The notes beneath the pieces are model-generated. The model ran no database searches. It was not told where the DNA came from and was given only the letters and a program-made list of their open reading frames with translations. The position numbers and the translations under genes are program-made. A stretch of 64,000 nucleotides of DNA from the NCBI RefSeq assembly GCF_015680705.1, contig NZ_JADNYP010000018.1, forward strand, positions 35,838 through 99,837, read 5' to 3'. Below are positions 34,765-43,859 of this stretch, one piece after another. Source of the stretch: Pseudomonas fulva (GTDB lineage: Bacteria > Pseudomonadota > Gammaproteobacteria > Pseudomonadales > Pseudomonadaceae). Each line of letters begins with the position of its first letter. Position 1 is the stretch's first letter.

Positions 34765-35976
34765 ATGCAGTTCAGCAAATCGAACAAGCTCGCCAATGTC
34801 TGCTACGACATTCGCGGCCCGGTGCTCAAGCACGCCAAACGCCTCGAGGAGGAAGGTCATCGCATCCTCAAGCTGAACATCGGCAATCCGGCGCCGTTTG
34901 GCTTCGAGGCGCCCGACGAAATCCTCCAGGACGTGATCCGCAACCTGCCGACCGCCCAGGGCTACAGCGACTCGAAGGGCCTGTTCAGCGCGCGCAAGGC
35001 GGTGATGCAATACTGCCAGCAGAAGCAGATCGAAGGCGTCGGCATCGAGGACATCTACCTGGGCAATGGCGTCTCCGAACTGATCGTGATGTCCATGCAG
35101 GCCTTGCTCGACAACGGCGACGAAGTCCTGATCCCGGCACCGGACTACCCGCTGTGGACGGCCGCGGTCAGCCTGGCCGGTGGCAGGCCGGTTCATTACC
35201 TGTGCGATGAAAAGGCCGACTGGTTCCCGGATCTCGACGACATCAAGGCCAAGATCACGCCCAACACCAAGGCAATGGTGATCATAAACCCGAACAATCC
35301 GACCGGCGCGGTGTATTCGCGCGAACTGCTGCTGGGCATGCTGGAGCTGGCGCGTCAGCACGACCTGGTGGTGTTCTCCGACGAGATCTACGACAAGATC
35401 CTCTACGACGAGGCCGTGCACGTCAGCACCGCTTCGCTGGCCCCGGACCTGCTCTGCCTGACCTTCAACGGCCTGTCGAAGTCCTACCGCGTGGCGGGCT
35501 TTCGCTCCGGCTGGCTGATCATTTCCGGGCCCAAGCACCGCGCGCAGAGCTACATCGAGGGCATCGACATGCTGGCCAACATGCGCCTATGCGCCAACGT
35601 ACCGGCCCAGCACGCCATCCAGACCGCCCTGGGCGGCTACCAGAGCATCAATGACCTGGTCCTGCCGCCCGGCCGTCTGCTCGAACAGCGCAACCGCGCC
35701 TGGGAGCTGCTCAACGACATCCCCGGCGTCAGCTGCGTCAAGCCGATGGGCGCGCTGTACGCCTTCCCACGGATCGACCCGAAGGTCTGCCCCATCCACA
35801 ACGACGAGAAATTCGTGCTCGACCTGCTGCTGTCGGAGCGGCTGCTGATCGTCCAGGGCACCGCTTTCAACTGGCCGTGGCCGGATCATTTCCGCGTGGT
35901 GACCTTGCCACGCGTGGATGATCTGGAACAGGCCATCGGCCGCATCGGCAATTTCCTGCGGACCTACAGCCAGTAA
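34765..35976 (+). CDS. alaA: Alanine-synthesising aminotransferase AlaA
   Basis: This 403-residue class I PLP aminotransferase has KLNIGNPAPFGFEAPDEIL near the N-terminus, PNNPTGAVYS, SDEIYDKILYD and the Schiff-base Lys in FNGLSKSYRVAGFRSGW. This matches the AlaA group that transfers the amino group of glutamate to pyruvate. It is divergent from msrB and stands alone. Confidence 0.9.
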   Translation: MQFSKSNKLANVCYDIRGPVLKHAKRLEEEGHRILKLNIGNPAPFGFEAPDEILQDVIRNLPTAQGYSDSKGLFSARKAVMQYCQQKQIEGVGIEDIYLGNGVSELIVMSMQALLDNGDEVLIPAPDYPLWTAAVSLAGGRPVHYLCDEKADWFPDLDDIKAKITPNTKAMVIINPNNPTGAVYSRELLLGMLELARQHDLVVFSDEIYDKILYDEAVHVSTASLAPDLLCLTFNGLSKSYRVAGFRSGWLIISGPKHRAQSYIEGIDMLANMRLCANVPAQHAIQTALGGYQSINDLVLPPGRLLEQRNRAWELLNDIPGVSCVKPMGALYAFPRIDPKVCPIHNDEKFVLDLLLSERLLIVQGTAFNWPWPDHFRVVTLPRVDDLEQAIGRIGNFLRTYSQ

Positions 35977-35999
35977 GGCCGCGCGCCGTGGGCGTGAGC

Positions 36000-36032
36000 G
36001 GCCGCCCTGCCGTGCTGGGCGGCAGGGCGGCC
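36000..36032. terminator. Strong hairpin downstream of alaA
   Basis: GGCCGCCCTGCCG and CGGCAGGGCGGCC form a perfect 13-base-pair stem with a seven-base loop, 24 bases beyond the alaA stop. There is no T-tract. A smaller hairpin (CGTGCT, GGT, AGCACG) follows at 36062-36076. It could be a terminator or a REP-like palindrome. Confidence 0.45.
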
Positions 36033-36228
36033 CTGTGCCGCCTCTGCAAACGCCCACCGGTCGTGCTGGTAGCACGGCCATCGAGGCATTGGGGCCTCTG
36101 CAACGAGGCGGCCACTCCATTTCATAACCGCCTCTCGGATTCTTCTTACATTCTGCAACGCTGTATCCCACAGAGCTTCTCGCATCCTCTGTCATACTAC
36201 GTCCTACACAGTTTGAAATAGTCCCCCG

Positions 36229-36257
36229 GTTGAATCGGCGCCCCCTCCCCCTTATAT
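36229..36257 (+). promoter_or_regulatory. Candidate heat-shock (sigma-32 type) promoter of htpX
   Basis: GTTGAA (36229-36234), a 13-base spacer and CCCCTTATAT (36248-36257) resemble the sigma-32 consensus CTTGAA and CCCCATNT. It lies 48 bases upstream of the htpX ATG. The rest of the 35977-36304 gap holds only the alaA hairpins. Confidence 0.45.
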
Positions 36258-36304
36258 ACCCCCGCAGTACGCAACATTTCATCCGTCAGGAGAACGTGAC
36301 AACC

Positions 36305-37192
36305 ATGATGCGCATCTTGTTGTTTGTGGCCACCAACCTCGCGGTGGTGCTGGTTGCAAGCATTACCCTGAGCCTGTTCGGCTTCAACGGGTTCATGGCA
36401 GCCAATGGGGTCGACCTCGACCTGAGCCAGCTGCTGGTCTTCTGCGCCGTGTTCGGTTTCGCCGGCTCCATCGTTTCGTTGCTCATCTCCAAATGGATGG
36501 CGAAGATGAGCACCGGTACCCAGATCATCACCCAGCCGCGCACTCGCCATGAGCAGTGGCTGCTGCAAACGGTAGAGGAGCTGTCTCGCGAAGCCGGGAT
36601 CAAGATGCCCGAGGTGGGTATCTTCCCGGCCTACGAAGCGAACGCCTTCGCTACCGGCTGGAACCGCAACGACGCCCTGGTGGCGGTCAGCCAGGGCCTG
36701 CTCGAACGCTTCTCGCCCGACGAGGTGCGCGCCGTGCTCGCCCACGAGATCGGTCACGTGGCCAACGGCGACATGGTGACGCTGGCGCTGGTGCAAGGCG
36801 TGGTCAACACGTTCGTGATGTTCTTCGCACGCATCATTGGCAACTTCGTCGACAAGGTGATCTTCAAGAACGAGGAAGGCCAGGGTATTGCTTATTACGT
36901 CGCCACCATCGTGGCCGAGCTGGTCCTGGGCATTCTGGCCAGCATCATCGTCATGTGGTTCTCGCGACGTCGCGAGTACCGCGCCGACGACGCCGGCGCC
37001 CGGCTGGCCGGGACAGGCGCGATGATCAACGCCCTGCAGCGCCTGCGTGCCGAACAGGGCATGCCGGTGCAGATGCCTGACTCGCTGCACGCCTTCGGCA
37101 TCAACGGCGGCCTCAAGCAGGGCCTGGCCGGGCTGCTGATGAGCCATCCGCCCTTGGAAGACCGTATCGAGGCCCTGCGCCGTCGCGGCTGA
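36305..37192 (+). CDS. htpX: Membrane protease HtpX
   Basis: This 295-residue M48 zinc metalloprotease of the inner membrane degrades misfolded membrane proteins. Two N-terminal membrane segments are followed by the zinc site HEIGHVANGD and the downstream ligand Glu in RRREYRADDAGARLAG. Further hydrophobic segments lie at about 155-215. ATG 36305 begins MMRILLFVATNLAVV. A heat-shock-like promoter lies upstream and a strong terminator follows. Confidence 0.95.
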   Translation: MMRILLFVATNLAVVLVASITLSLFGFNGFMAANGVDLDLSQLLVFCAVFGFAGSIVSLLISKWMAKMSTGTQIITQPRTRHEQWLLQTVEELSREAGIKMPEVGIFPAYEANAFATGWNRNDALVAVSQGLLERFSPDEVRAVLAHEIGHVANGDMVTLALVQGVVNTFVMFFARIIGNFVDKVIFKNEEGQGIAYYVATIVAELVLGILASIIVMWFSRRREYRADDAGARLAGTGAMINALQRLRAEQGMPVQMPDSLHAFGINGGLKQGLAGLLMSHPPLEDRIEALRRRG

Positions 37193-37206
37193 TTCATTCG
37201 GCCAGC

Positions 37207-37242
37207 CATGAAAAAGGGCGACTTCGGTCGCCCTTTTTCATG
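37207..37242. terminator. Bidirectional Rho-independent terminator (htpX / tpm)
   Basis: CATGAAAAAGGGCGAC and its exact complement pair around a TTCG tetraloop, giving a 16-base-pair stem with A5 on one side and T5 on the other. It lies between the convergent htpX and tpm stops and serves both. Confidence 0.9.
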
Positions 37243-37253
37243 CACCGCGGCCG

Positions 37254-37907
37254 TTATCGCTGCAAGCGGTAGACACGTTCGCGAAGCCTGGTTACGCCAG
37301 CCTGGAGAAATCGCGGGCTCTGCTCGATGATATCCCCTTCCTCCAGCCTCTCGACTCGCTGCCAGGCGGCCAATCCCCGCAGCACTTCGTCGTTCGACAC
37401 GGCGAAGGGTGGCCCTTCGACCAGGGATTGCGGGTAATCGAGCGTGACCAGCAACCCCTGGCAAGCTGGCGGCAGCAGCCTGGCCAGATGCGCCATGTAG
37501 AGCTGGCGCATCGGCGCCGGGAAAGCGATCAGCGCGGCCCGGTCGTAGAGACCCGCGCAGGCGACCAGATCCTCTGCACGCAAGGCGAAGAAGTCACCGC
37601 ACCAGAGCTGCACCGTCCCGCTGCGCCAGACCTCGAACTCGCCATGCCGCTCGATCGTCGGCTGCAGCCCCTGCTCGGTGAAAAATGCCTGTACCGCCTG
37701 GCGCGACAGCTCCACGCCGAGCACCTCATGACCCCGCTCGGCAAGCCAGGCCAGATCCAGACTCTTGCCACACAACGGCACCAGGACCTGCGAACCTTCT
37801 GGCAGCTGGAGGTCGGGCCAATGACGTTGCAAGTAAGGGTTGACCTGGCGCTGGTGGAAACCGATTCGATTTTCGGCCCAGCGCTGATGCCAGAATGCCG
37901 CTTCCAT
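37254..37907 (-). CDS. tpm: Thiopurine S-methyltransferase
   Basis: This 217-residue SAM-dependent methyltransferase has AAFWHQRWAENRIGFHQ at the N-terminus, motif I VLVPLCGKSLDLAWLAERGHEVLGVELS and YDRAALIAFPAPMRQLY. In pseudomonads Tpm methylates selenium and tellurium compounds as well as thiopurines. ATG 37907 is where the conserved start begins. Confidence 0.92.
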   Translation of the reverse strand: MEAAFWHQRWAENRIGFHQRQVNPYLQRHWPDLQLPEGSQVLVPLCGKSLDLAWLAERGHEVLGVELSRQAVQAFFTEQGLQPTIERHGEFEVWRSGTVQLWCGDFFALRAEDLVACAGLYDRAALIAFPAPMRQLYMAHLARLLPPACQGLLVTLDYPQSLVEGPPFAVSNDEVLRGLAAWQRVERLEEGDIIEQSPRFLQAGVTRLRERVYRLQR

Positions 37908-38033
37908 GATCACTCCTGGTCTGATGGAGAAGTTCGCCTGAGTACCAGGCCACCCGCTCAGGATAGCCAGCCTGCCCAACCTGCGGCAATCGCGCGTGCC
38001 TGCTCGCCGCTTCGGCCGATCATTCGAATGACG

Positions 38034-38064
38034 CGCAAAAAAATCCCCGAACGAGTCGGGGATT
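38034..38064 (-). terminator. Rho-independent terminator of deaD
   Basis: On the minus strand AATCCCCGA and TCGGGGATT pair around a five-base loop and run into a T-tract (A-run 38037-38043 on the plus strand). It starts 14 bases after the deaD stop. Confidence 0.88.
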
Positions 38065-38077
38065 CTTCAAGCGTGCA

Positions 38078-39730
38078 TCAGTCTTCGCGGTAACGGCGCA
38101 GCTTCAGCTGCTTGCCAGCAACGCGCGTGTCCTTGAGCTTGGACAGCAGCTTCTCGAGACCCTCTTCCGGCAACTCGACCAGACTGAAGCTGTCACGCAC
38201 CTGGATCCGGCCGATGGCATCACGGGCCAGGCCACCCTCGTTGAGAATCGCGCCGAGCAGGTTCTTGGCGGCGATCCCATCGCGGGCGCCCAAGGCGGTA
38301 CGGCAGCGTACGCGCCCTTCGGCCAGCGGCAGGGGTGCGCGACGCTCGCGCTCGCCACGCTCACCGCTGCGCTCACGCGGAGTGTAGGTCGGCACCAGCG
38401 GTTGGTCACGTTCGACACTGGCCAGATCGAGCGCCTGGCCATTGGTGGCCTTGCGCAGCAGTGCGGCAGCCAAGGCACGCGGGCTGCAGCCCAGGTCGGC
38501 CGTGAGGCGGTCGAGCAGGTCGCCGTGGCTGGCTTCCGAATCGGCGACCAGAGGGGCCAGGCTGGAAGTCAGCTTCTTGATGCGCGCATCCAACACGGCC
38601 TGGGCGTTCGGCAGGCGCGCTTCGGCGACCTTCTGCCCGGTCACGCGCTCGATGACCTGGAGCATGCGGCGCTCACGCGGCGTGACCAGCAGCAAGGCAC
38701 GACCTTCGCGACCAGCACGGCCAGTACGACCGATGCGGTGGACATAGGATTCCGGATCGTACGGCATGTCCACGTTGAACACATGGGTGATGCGCGGTAC
38801 GTCCAGACCACGAGCGGCCACGTCGGTGGCGACGACGATGTCCAGGCGGCCATCCTTGAGCGAGTCGATGACACGCTCGCGCTGGTTCTGGGCGATGTCG
38901 CCGTTCAGCGCAGCGGCCTTGTAGCCCTTGGCTTCCAGGGCGCTGGCCAGGTCCAGGGTGGCCTGCTTGGTACGCACGAAGGCGATCAGCGCATCGAACT
39001 CCTCCACTTCCAGCAGGCGCAGCACGGCCGGGATCTTCTGGTCGGCATGCACCATCAGGTGGGCCTGGTCGATCGCGGTGACGGTCTGGGTCTTGCTCTG
39101 GATCTTGACGTGCTTCGGCTCGCGCAGGTGACGCTCGGCGATCGAACGGATCGAGGACGGCAAAGTGGCGGAGAACAGCACGGTCTGACGGCTTTCCGGA
39201 AGCGCGTCGAAGATGACTTCCAGGTCATCCATGAAACCAAGCTTGAGCATCTCGTCGGCTTCGTCGAGCACCAGGTGCTTGACCGTGGACAGGACTTTCT
39301 CGTCGCGACGCAGGTGGTCGCACAGGCGACCAGGCGTGGCGACGACGATCTGGGCACCATTGCGAATGGCGCGCAACTGCGGGCCCATCGGGGCACCACC
39401 GTACACGGCGACCACGTTCACGCCCGGCATCTGCTTGGCGTAGGTTTCGAAGGCCGTGGCTACTTGCAGCGCCAACTCACGGGTTGGCGCCAGGATCAGG
39501 GCTTGCGGTTCGCGCTTGCTCGTGTCGATACGGTTCAGGATCGGCAGGGCGAAGGCAGCGGTCTTGCCGGTGCCGGTCTGCGCCTGGCCGATCATGTCGT
39601 GACCGGCGAGAATGATCGGGATCGACTGTTGCTGGATGGCCGATGGCTCTTCGTAGCCGGTAGCCAGCACTGCAGCAACAATGTTCGGATTGAGATCGAG
39701 AGCGGCGAATCCGCCGGTTTCCTGGGTCAT
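38078..39730 (-). CDS. deaD: DEAD-box RNA helicase DeaD/CsdA type
   Basis: This 550-residue ATP-dependent RNA helicase has a Q motif (AIQQQSIPI), AQTGTGKT, PTRELALQVA, VLDEADEML, SATLP, ATDVAARGLDVP and HRIGRTGRAGR. The C-terminal 80 residues form a DbpA-type RNA-binding domain (RVRCRTALGARDGIAAKNLLGAI). Such enzymes remodel ribosomal and structured mRNAs, above all in the cold. ATG 39730 (MTQETGGFAALDL) has good homology, and a long leader of about 220 bases precedes it. Confidence 0.92.
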   Translation of the reverse strand: MTQETGGFAALDLNPNIVAAVLATGYEEPSAIQQQSIPIILAGHDMIGQAQTGTGKTAAFALPILNRIDTSKREPQALILAPTRELALQVATAFETYAKQMPGVNVVAVYGGAPMGPQLRAIRNGAQIVVATPGRLCDHLRRDEKVLSTVKHLVLDEADEMLKLGFMDDLEVIFDALPESRQTVLFSATLPSSIRSIAERHLREPKHVKIQSKTQTVTAIDQAHLMVHADQKIPAVLRLLEVEEFDALIAFVRTKQATLDLASALEAKGYKAAALNGDIAQNQRERVIDSLKDGRLDIVVATDVAARGLDVPRITHVFNVDMPYDPESYVHRIGRTGRAGREGRALLLVTPRERRMLQVIERVTGQKVAEARLPNAQAVLDARIKKLTSSLAPLVADSEASHGDLLDRLTADLGCSPRALAAALLRKATNGQALDLASVERDQPLVPTYTPRERSGERGERERRAPLPLAEGRVRCRTALGARDGIAAKNLLGAILNEGGLARDAIGRIQVRDSFSLVELPEEGLEKLLSKLKDTRVAGKQLKLRRYRED

Positions 39731-39767
39731 GGGTCTGCCTCTAGGTGCATCCGCAAAGACCCATGCT

Positions 39768-39818
39768 CCAGAGCTGCACATGCCTTGAAAGACCCGGAGG
39801 TCACCCAGGCAGCTCTGG
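39768..39818 (-). promoter_or_regulatory. Hairpin in the deaD 5' leader
   Basis: CCAGAGCTGC (39768-39777) and GCAGCTCTGG (39809-39818) are perfect inverted arms enclosing a smaller GACC/GGTC stem. They lie 38-88 bases upstream of the deaD ATG, within the presumed transcript. Leaders of cold-induced helicase genes are often regulatory; that is inference here. Confidence 0.45.
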
Positions 39819-40049
39819 CGGCGGGGATTTGCGAAAACGATTGAAAAGGGAACATCTTGGGAAAGTCCGACGAGCGGACGCGCAGCCGAAGCTGATATAC
39901 GGGGGATTTGCACCACCTGCAACGGGGGTCCGCTGAAAGACCGGCGCGTACTATACCCGAATACGAGCCAGCCGTGAGATTTTTTTCGAGCCCGTGCGCC
40001 AGCCGGGAAGCCGCGAAGCGGGCCGCTGAAACGTTTGCGCGCCTGGCCT
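39819..40049. other. Promoter region between deaD and the spermidine-synthase-like gene
   Basis: A minus-strand TATAGT (39955-39950) is a plausible -10 for deaD and would give a leader of roughly 215 bases. No convincing -35 is seen. No gene-like frame is present. Confidence 0.35.
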
Positions 40050-40829
40050 TCAGCTGGCCGGGCGCAGTTGGGCGATCAACGTATCGAGGCTGTAGCCCAG
40101 GCGCGGCGCGAGCATCTCGGCCCGCTCGCGCAAGCCTTGCATGTCCAGGGTCTGGTCGAGCCCGGCCGGCACGAGCAGGATCACGTTGCCCTCGCTCACC
40201 GGCAATTCCCAGTAGTGCCGATGATACAGGCCGCGCAACAAGGCCGCGCCGAGCGGCTTTCCATCCTCGCCAGCCCACTGGTTGATCACCAGCCAGCCTT
40301 CGGGATTGAGCTGGCGCTGGCAGCGCTCGAGAAAACTCCAGGCCAGGTGGCCAACGCCCGGCCCATGGTCGGTATAGAGGTCGACGAACAGCAGGTCGGC
40401 CTTTTCGGCGCTCGGCAGCAGCTCCAGGGCGTCGCCGACACGGATGTACAGGCGCGGATCGTCATCCAGCCCCAGATACTCCATGGCCAGGCGCGGCACG
40501 TCCGCGCGCAGCTCGATCGCCTCGACATCATCGAGCGGCAGAAACTTCAGACATGCCTGGGTCAGGGTGCCCGCGCCGAGCCCAAGGAAGAGCGCGCTTT
40601 CGGGACTCGCGTGACAAAGCGCGCCCACCAGCATGGCGCGGGTGTAGTCGTATTCCAGCCAGCTCGGATCGGCCGTGAAGACGCAGCTCTGCTCGATGGC
40701 ATCGCCGAACTCGAGGAAGCGGTAGTCGTCCACCTCGAACACACTGATGACCCCGAACGCATCCTCCACCCGGGCCAGCAGGCGCTCATCGCGCTCCTTG
40801 GTCATCTCTTCCATCCGCAAAACCGCCAT
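40050..40829 (-). CDS. Spermidine synthase-like methyltransferase-fold protein
   Basis: This protein of about 259 residues has the spermine/spermidine synthase fold: YTRAMLVGALCHASPESALFLGLGAGTL (glycine loop GLGAGTL), VEAIELRADVPRLA and ADLLFVDLYTDHGP. It lacks the N-terminal beta-barrel and the complete GGGxG loop of true SpeE, so polyamine synthesis is doubtful. Start options are ATG 40829, 40814 or 40805; none has a strong ribosome site. Confidence 0.72.
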   Translation of the reverse strand: MAVLRMEEMTKERDERLLARVEDAFGVISVFEVDDYRFLEFGDAIEQSCVFTADPSWLEYDYTRAMLVGALCHASPESALFLGLGAGTLTQACLKFLPLDDVEAIELRADVPRLAMEYLGLDDDPRLYIRVGDALELLPSAEKADLLFVDLYTDHGPGVGHLAWSFLERCQRQLNPEGWLVINQWAGEDGKPLGAALLRGLYHRHYWELPVSEGNVILLVPAGLDQTLDMQGLRERAEMLAPRLGYSLDTLIAQLRPAS

Positions 40830-40909
40830 TGTCCGCCAATGCACCTCATGCAACAAGCGAGCGTGCAACTGTTAACATGCCTGCCTGACCACCAAGCATC
40901 GAGCTCGAC

Positions 40910-42256
40910 ATGAACAGATCCTGGAGTCCCGACAGCTGGCGCGCCTTGCCGATCCAGCAGCAGCCCAACTACCCCGATGCCGCTCACCTGCTGCGCGTCG
41001 AGCAGACGCTGGCCAGCTATCCGCCACTGGTGTTCGCCGGCGAGGCGCGCGAACTGCGCCGGCAGTTCGCCGAGGTCACCCAGGGGCGGGCGTTCCTCTT
41101 GCAGGGCGGCGACTGCGCGGAAAGCTTCGCGGAGTTCTCCGCGGCGAAGATCCGCGACACCTTCAAGGTGCTGTTGCAGATGGCCATCGTCATGACGTTC
41201 GCCGCCGGCTGCCCGGTAGTGAAGGTCGGACGCATGGCCGGCCAGTTCGCCAAACCGCGCTCGGCCGACGACGAGACCATCGCCGGCGTGACCCTGCCCG
41301 CCTATCGGGGCGACATCGTCAACGGCATCGGCTTCGACACCGCCAACCGGGTTCCCGACCCTGAACGGCTACTGCAGGCCTACCACCAGGCCACCGCCAG
41401 CCTCAACCTGCTGCGCGCCTTTGCCCAGGGCGGCTTCGCCGACCTGCATCAGGTCCATCGCTGGAACCTGGATTTCATCGCCAACTCGGCCCTTGCCGAG
41501 AAATATCACCAACTGGCCGATCGCATCGACGAAACCCTGGCCTTCATGCGCGCCTGCGGCCTGGATGGCGCTCCGCAGCTGCGCGAGACCAGTTTCTTCA
41601 CCGCCCACGAGGCATTGCTGCTGAACTACGAGCAGGCCTTCGTTCGTCGTGACAGCCTGACCGGCGATTACTACGACTGTTCGGCGCACATGCTGTGGAT
41701 CGGCGATCGCACACGGCAGCTCGATGGCGCGCACGTGGAGTTCCTGCGTGGGGTACACAATCCGATCGGCGTCAAGGTCGGCCCGAGCATGGACCCACAG
41801 GAGCTGATCCGCCTGATCGACATCCTCAATCCGCGGAACGATCCCGGCAGGCTCAACCTGATCGTGCGCATGGGCGCCAGCAAGGTGGGCGAGCACCTGC
41901 CCCGGCTGATCCGCGCCGTCGAACAGGAAGGGCGCCAGGTCCTGTGGAGCAGCGACCCGATGCATGGCAATACCATCAAGGCCAGCAGCGGCTACAAGAC
42001 CCGGGACTTCGCCCAGATCCTCGCCGAGGTCCGCCAGTTCTTCGAGGTCCACCAGGCCGAAGGCAGCCATGCCGGTGGCATCCACATCGAGATGACCGGC
42101 CAGAACGTCACCGAATGCATTGGAGGGGCGCGGCCGATCACCGAGGATGGCTTGTCGGACCGCTACCATACCCACTGCGACCCGCGCCTGAACGCCGACC
42201 AGTCGCTGGAGCTGGCCTTCATGATCGCCGAGACGCTCAAACAGGCGCGCCTCTAG
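40910..42256 (+). CDS. Class II 3-deoxy-7-phosphoheptulonate synthase
   Basis: This 448-residue plant-type DAHP synthase condenses phosphoenolpyruvate and erythrose-4-phosphate in the first step of the shikimate pathway. Characteristic elements are FLLQGGDCAESFAEF (metal-binding Cys), GRMAGQFAKPRS, LWIGDRTRQLDGAHVEFLRG and DPMHGNTI, with the final THCDPRLNADQSLELAF. Pseudomonads carry such an enzyme, often tied to secondary metabolism, besides class I enzymes. It is monocistronic and followed by an intergenic repeat. Confidence 0.94.
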   Translation: MNRSWSPDSWRALPIQQQPNYPDAAHLLRVEQTLASYPPLVFAGEARELRRQFAEVTQGRAFLLQGGDCAESFAEFSAAKIRDTFKVLLQMAIVMTFAAGCPVVKVGRMAGQFAKPRSADDETIAGVTLPAYRGDIVNGIGFDTANRVPDPERLLQAYHQATASLNLLRAFAQGGFADLHQVHRWNLDFIANSALAEKYHQLADRIDETLAFMRACGLDGAPQLRETSFFTAHEALLLNYEQAFVRRDSLTGDYYDCSAHMLWIGDRTRQLDGAHVEFLRGVHNPIGVKVGPSMDPQELIRLIDILNPRNDPGRLNLIVRMGASKVGEHLPRLIRAVEQEGRQVLWSSDPMHGNTIKASSGYKTRDFAQILAEVRQFFEVHQAEGSHAGGIHIEMTGQNVTECIGGARPITEDGLSDRYHTHCDPRLNADQSLELAFMIAETLKQARL

Positions 42257-42257
42257 A

Positions 42258-42365
42258 GCTGCAAGCTGCAAGCAATAGCGTTGCGCGCCGCGGACAAAGG
42301 CGCGGACTACAATGCCGCCACCACGCCGTACTGCTGTTGCTTGTAGCTAGGGCTGGCGCTTGCGG
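42258..42365. repeat. AGCTGCAAGC-family intergenic repeat
   Basis: GAGCTGCAAGCTGCAAGCAA at the left is partly complemented by GTTGCTTGTAGCTAG and GGCGCTTGCGGCT at the right, so the whole gap between DAHP synthase and the convergent exporter gene can fold into a long imperfect stem. Confidence 0.5.
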
Positions 42366-42371
42366 CTGGAC

Positions 42372-43121
42372 TCAAACCTCGAGGGCCAGCATCACCGCGC
42401 ACACGACCAGAAAGCCGCAGAACATTGCGCGCAGGATCTTTTCCGGCAAGGCATGGGCAAGCTTCACGCCCCAACTGATGCTGAGCAGGCCACCGACGGC
42501 CAAGGGAATGCCAATCGCCCAGTTCACGCTATGGTGCACACCATAGGTCACCAGGGTCACCGTGGTGCTGGGCACGGCCAGGGCCAGCGACAGGCCTTGC
42601 GCGACGACTTGCGTGGTACCGAATACGCTGGTCAGCACAGGCGTGGCGACCACGGCGCCGCCTACGCCGAACAATCCTCCCATGCTGCCGGCGAAACACC
42701 CCAGCACGCCCAGCCATGGCCACGGATGACGCAGCTCGGCGCTGGGTGGCGCCACCGGCAGGAACATGCGCGCCAAGTTCCAGACCGCCAGTGCGACCAG
42801 GAACCCTACGAAGCCCAGGCGCATGACATGGGCATCGAGACCGACCGCCCAGATCGAGCCGAGCCAGGCGAAGACGAAGCTGCACAGCGACAGCGGCAAG
42901 GCATGACGCAATTCGATGCGATTGCGCTGGTGATAGCGCCACAATGCCAGCATCACGTTGGGCACGACCATGACCAGAGCGGTGCCTTGGGCCAGCTGCT
43001 GATCGAGCCCGAACAACACGGCCAATGCCGGAATGGCGATCAAACCGCCGCCGATGCCGAACAACCCGCCTACCGTGCCCAACCCGGCGCCCAGCACCGC
43101 GTACATCAACCACTCGATCAT
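42372..43121 (-). CDS. TauE/SafE (TSUP) family membrane exporter
   Basis: This 249-residue polytopic membrane protein has two related halves, each with a glycine-rich loop (GTVGGLFGIGGGLIAIPAL and GSMGGLFGVGGAVVATPVL), the sign of the TSUP family that moves sulfonates, sulfite or small organic acids. The substrate here is unknown. ATG 43121 has GAGG nine bases upstream. It is divergent from ohrR. Confidence 0.88.
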   Translation of the reverse strand: MIEWLMYAVLGAGLGTVGGLFGIGGGLIAIPALAVLFGLDQQLAQGTALVMVVPNVMLALWRYHQRNRIELRHALPLSLCSFVFAWLGSIWAVGLDAHVMRLGFVGFLVALAVWNLARMFLPVAPPSAELRHPWPWLGVLGCFAGSMGGLFGVGGAVVATPVLTSVFGTTQVVAQGLSLALAVPSTTVTLVTYGVHHSVNWAIGIPLAVGGLLSISWGVKLAHALPEKILRAMFCGFLVVCAVMLALEV

Positions 43122-43384
43122 CACTGCCTCGCCTGTCGGATCAATTGCAAGCATGCTACCGATTTTGCCGGCTTCCAGAAACGTGAATCGGCCCGCGAGC
43201 AGTTCGGCGTGGCTGTCACAAGATGAAACGAACTCTCCTGCCAGATTACTGCTCGAACTCCTCAGGAGGTGCTTCAGCCCAGCAATGACGAAGGGTCTGG
43301 CCTTGCGCCATGAGCCGCACCGGCAATGAACCTACCCGTTGCCCGGCTGCCAGATTGTCATCCACTCAGCATTCAAGGATTTGC

Positions 43385-43840
43385 ATGAACGCCGACATTC
43401 GAACTCCCAGCGATGAGCTGTTGCTGGACAGCCAGGTCTGTTTCGCCCTGCATTCCACCTCGCTGCTGATGACCAAGGTCTACAAGCCGCTGCTGCAAGC
43501 GCTTGGCCTGACCTATCCGCAATACCTGGCGATGCTGGTCCTGTGGGAGCACGACAACATGACCGTGGGGGAAATCAGCCAGCGCCTGCTGACCGACCCT
43601 GGCTCGCTCACGCCCTTGCTCAAGCGCCTGGAAAGCGAAGGCCTGCTCGAGCGCAACCGCAGCCGGGAAGACGAACGCGTGGTCCAGGTGCAACTGACCG
43701 ACAAGGGCCGCCAACTGGAGCAGGCGGCCCGCGACATACCCGGACAGATCCTGACCGCCAGCGGCCGCAGCCAGGAGCGCCTGCGACAGCTGCAGGAAGA
43801 CCTGCTGGAACTGCGGGCCAGCTTGCAGAAAAGCCTTTGA
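43385..43840 (+). CDS. ohrR: OhrR, organic-hydroperoxide-sensing MarR regulator
   Basis: This 151-residue MarR-type repressor has the reactive Cys19 in DSQVCFALHSTSLLMTK, the key feature of OhrR, and Tyr residues (KVYKP, YPQYL) that partner it. The winged helix-turn-helix is TVGEISQRLLTDPGSLTPLLKRLE. It normally represses an adjacent ohr gene; none is seen within the neighbouring bases on either side, so its target lies elsewhere or is one of the flanking genes. Confidence 0.88.
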   Translation: MNADIRTPSDELLLDSQVCFALHSTSLLMTKVYKPLLQALGLTYPQYLAMLVLWEHDNMTVGEISQRLLTDPGSLTPLLKRLESEGLLERNRSREDERVVQVQLTDKGRQLEQAARDIPGQILTASGRSQERLRQLQEDLLELRASLQKSL

Positions 43841-43859
43841 GGGCTGCCTGGGCGCTCGC

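Noticed and set aside
40050..40829. Naming the 40050 gene speE
   Set aside because: The protein is short at the N-terminus and its glycine loop is GLGAGTL. Polyamine synthase activity is not supported.
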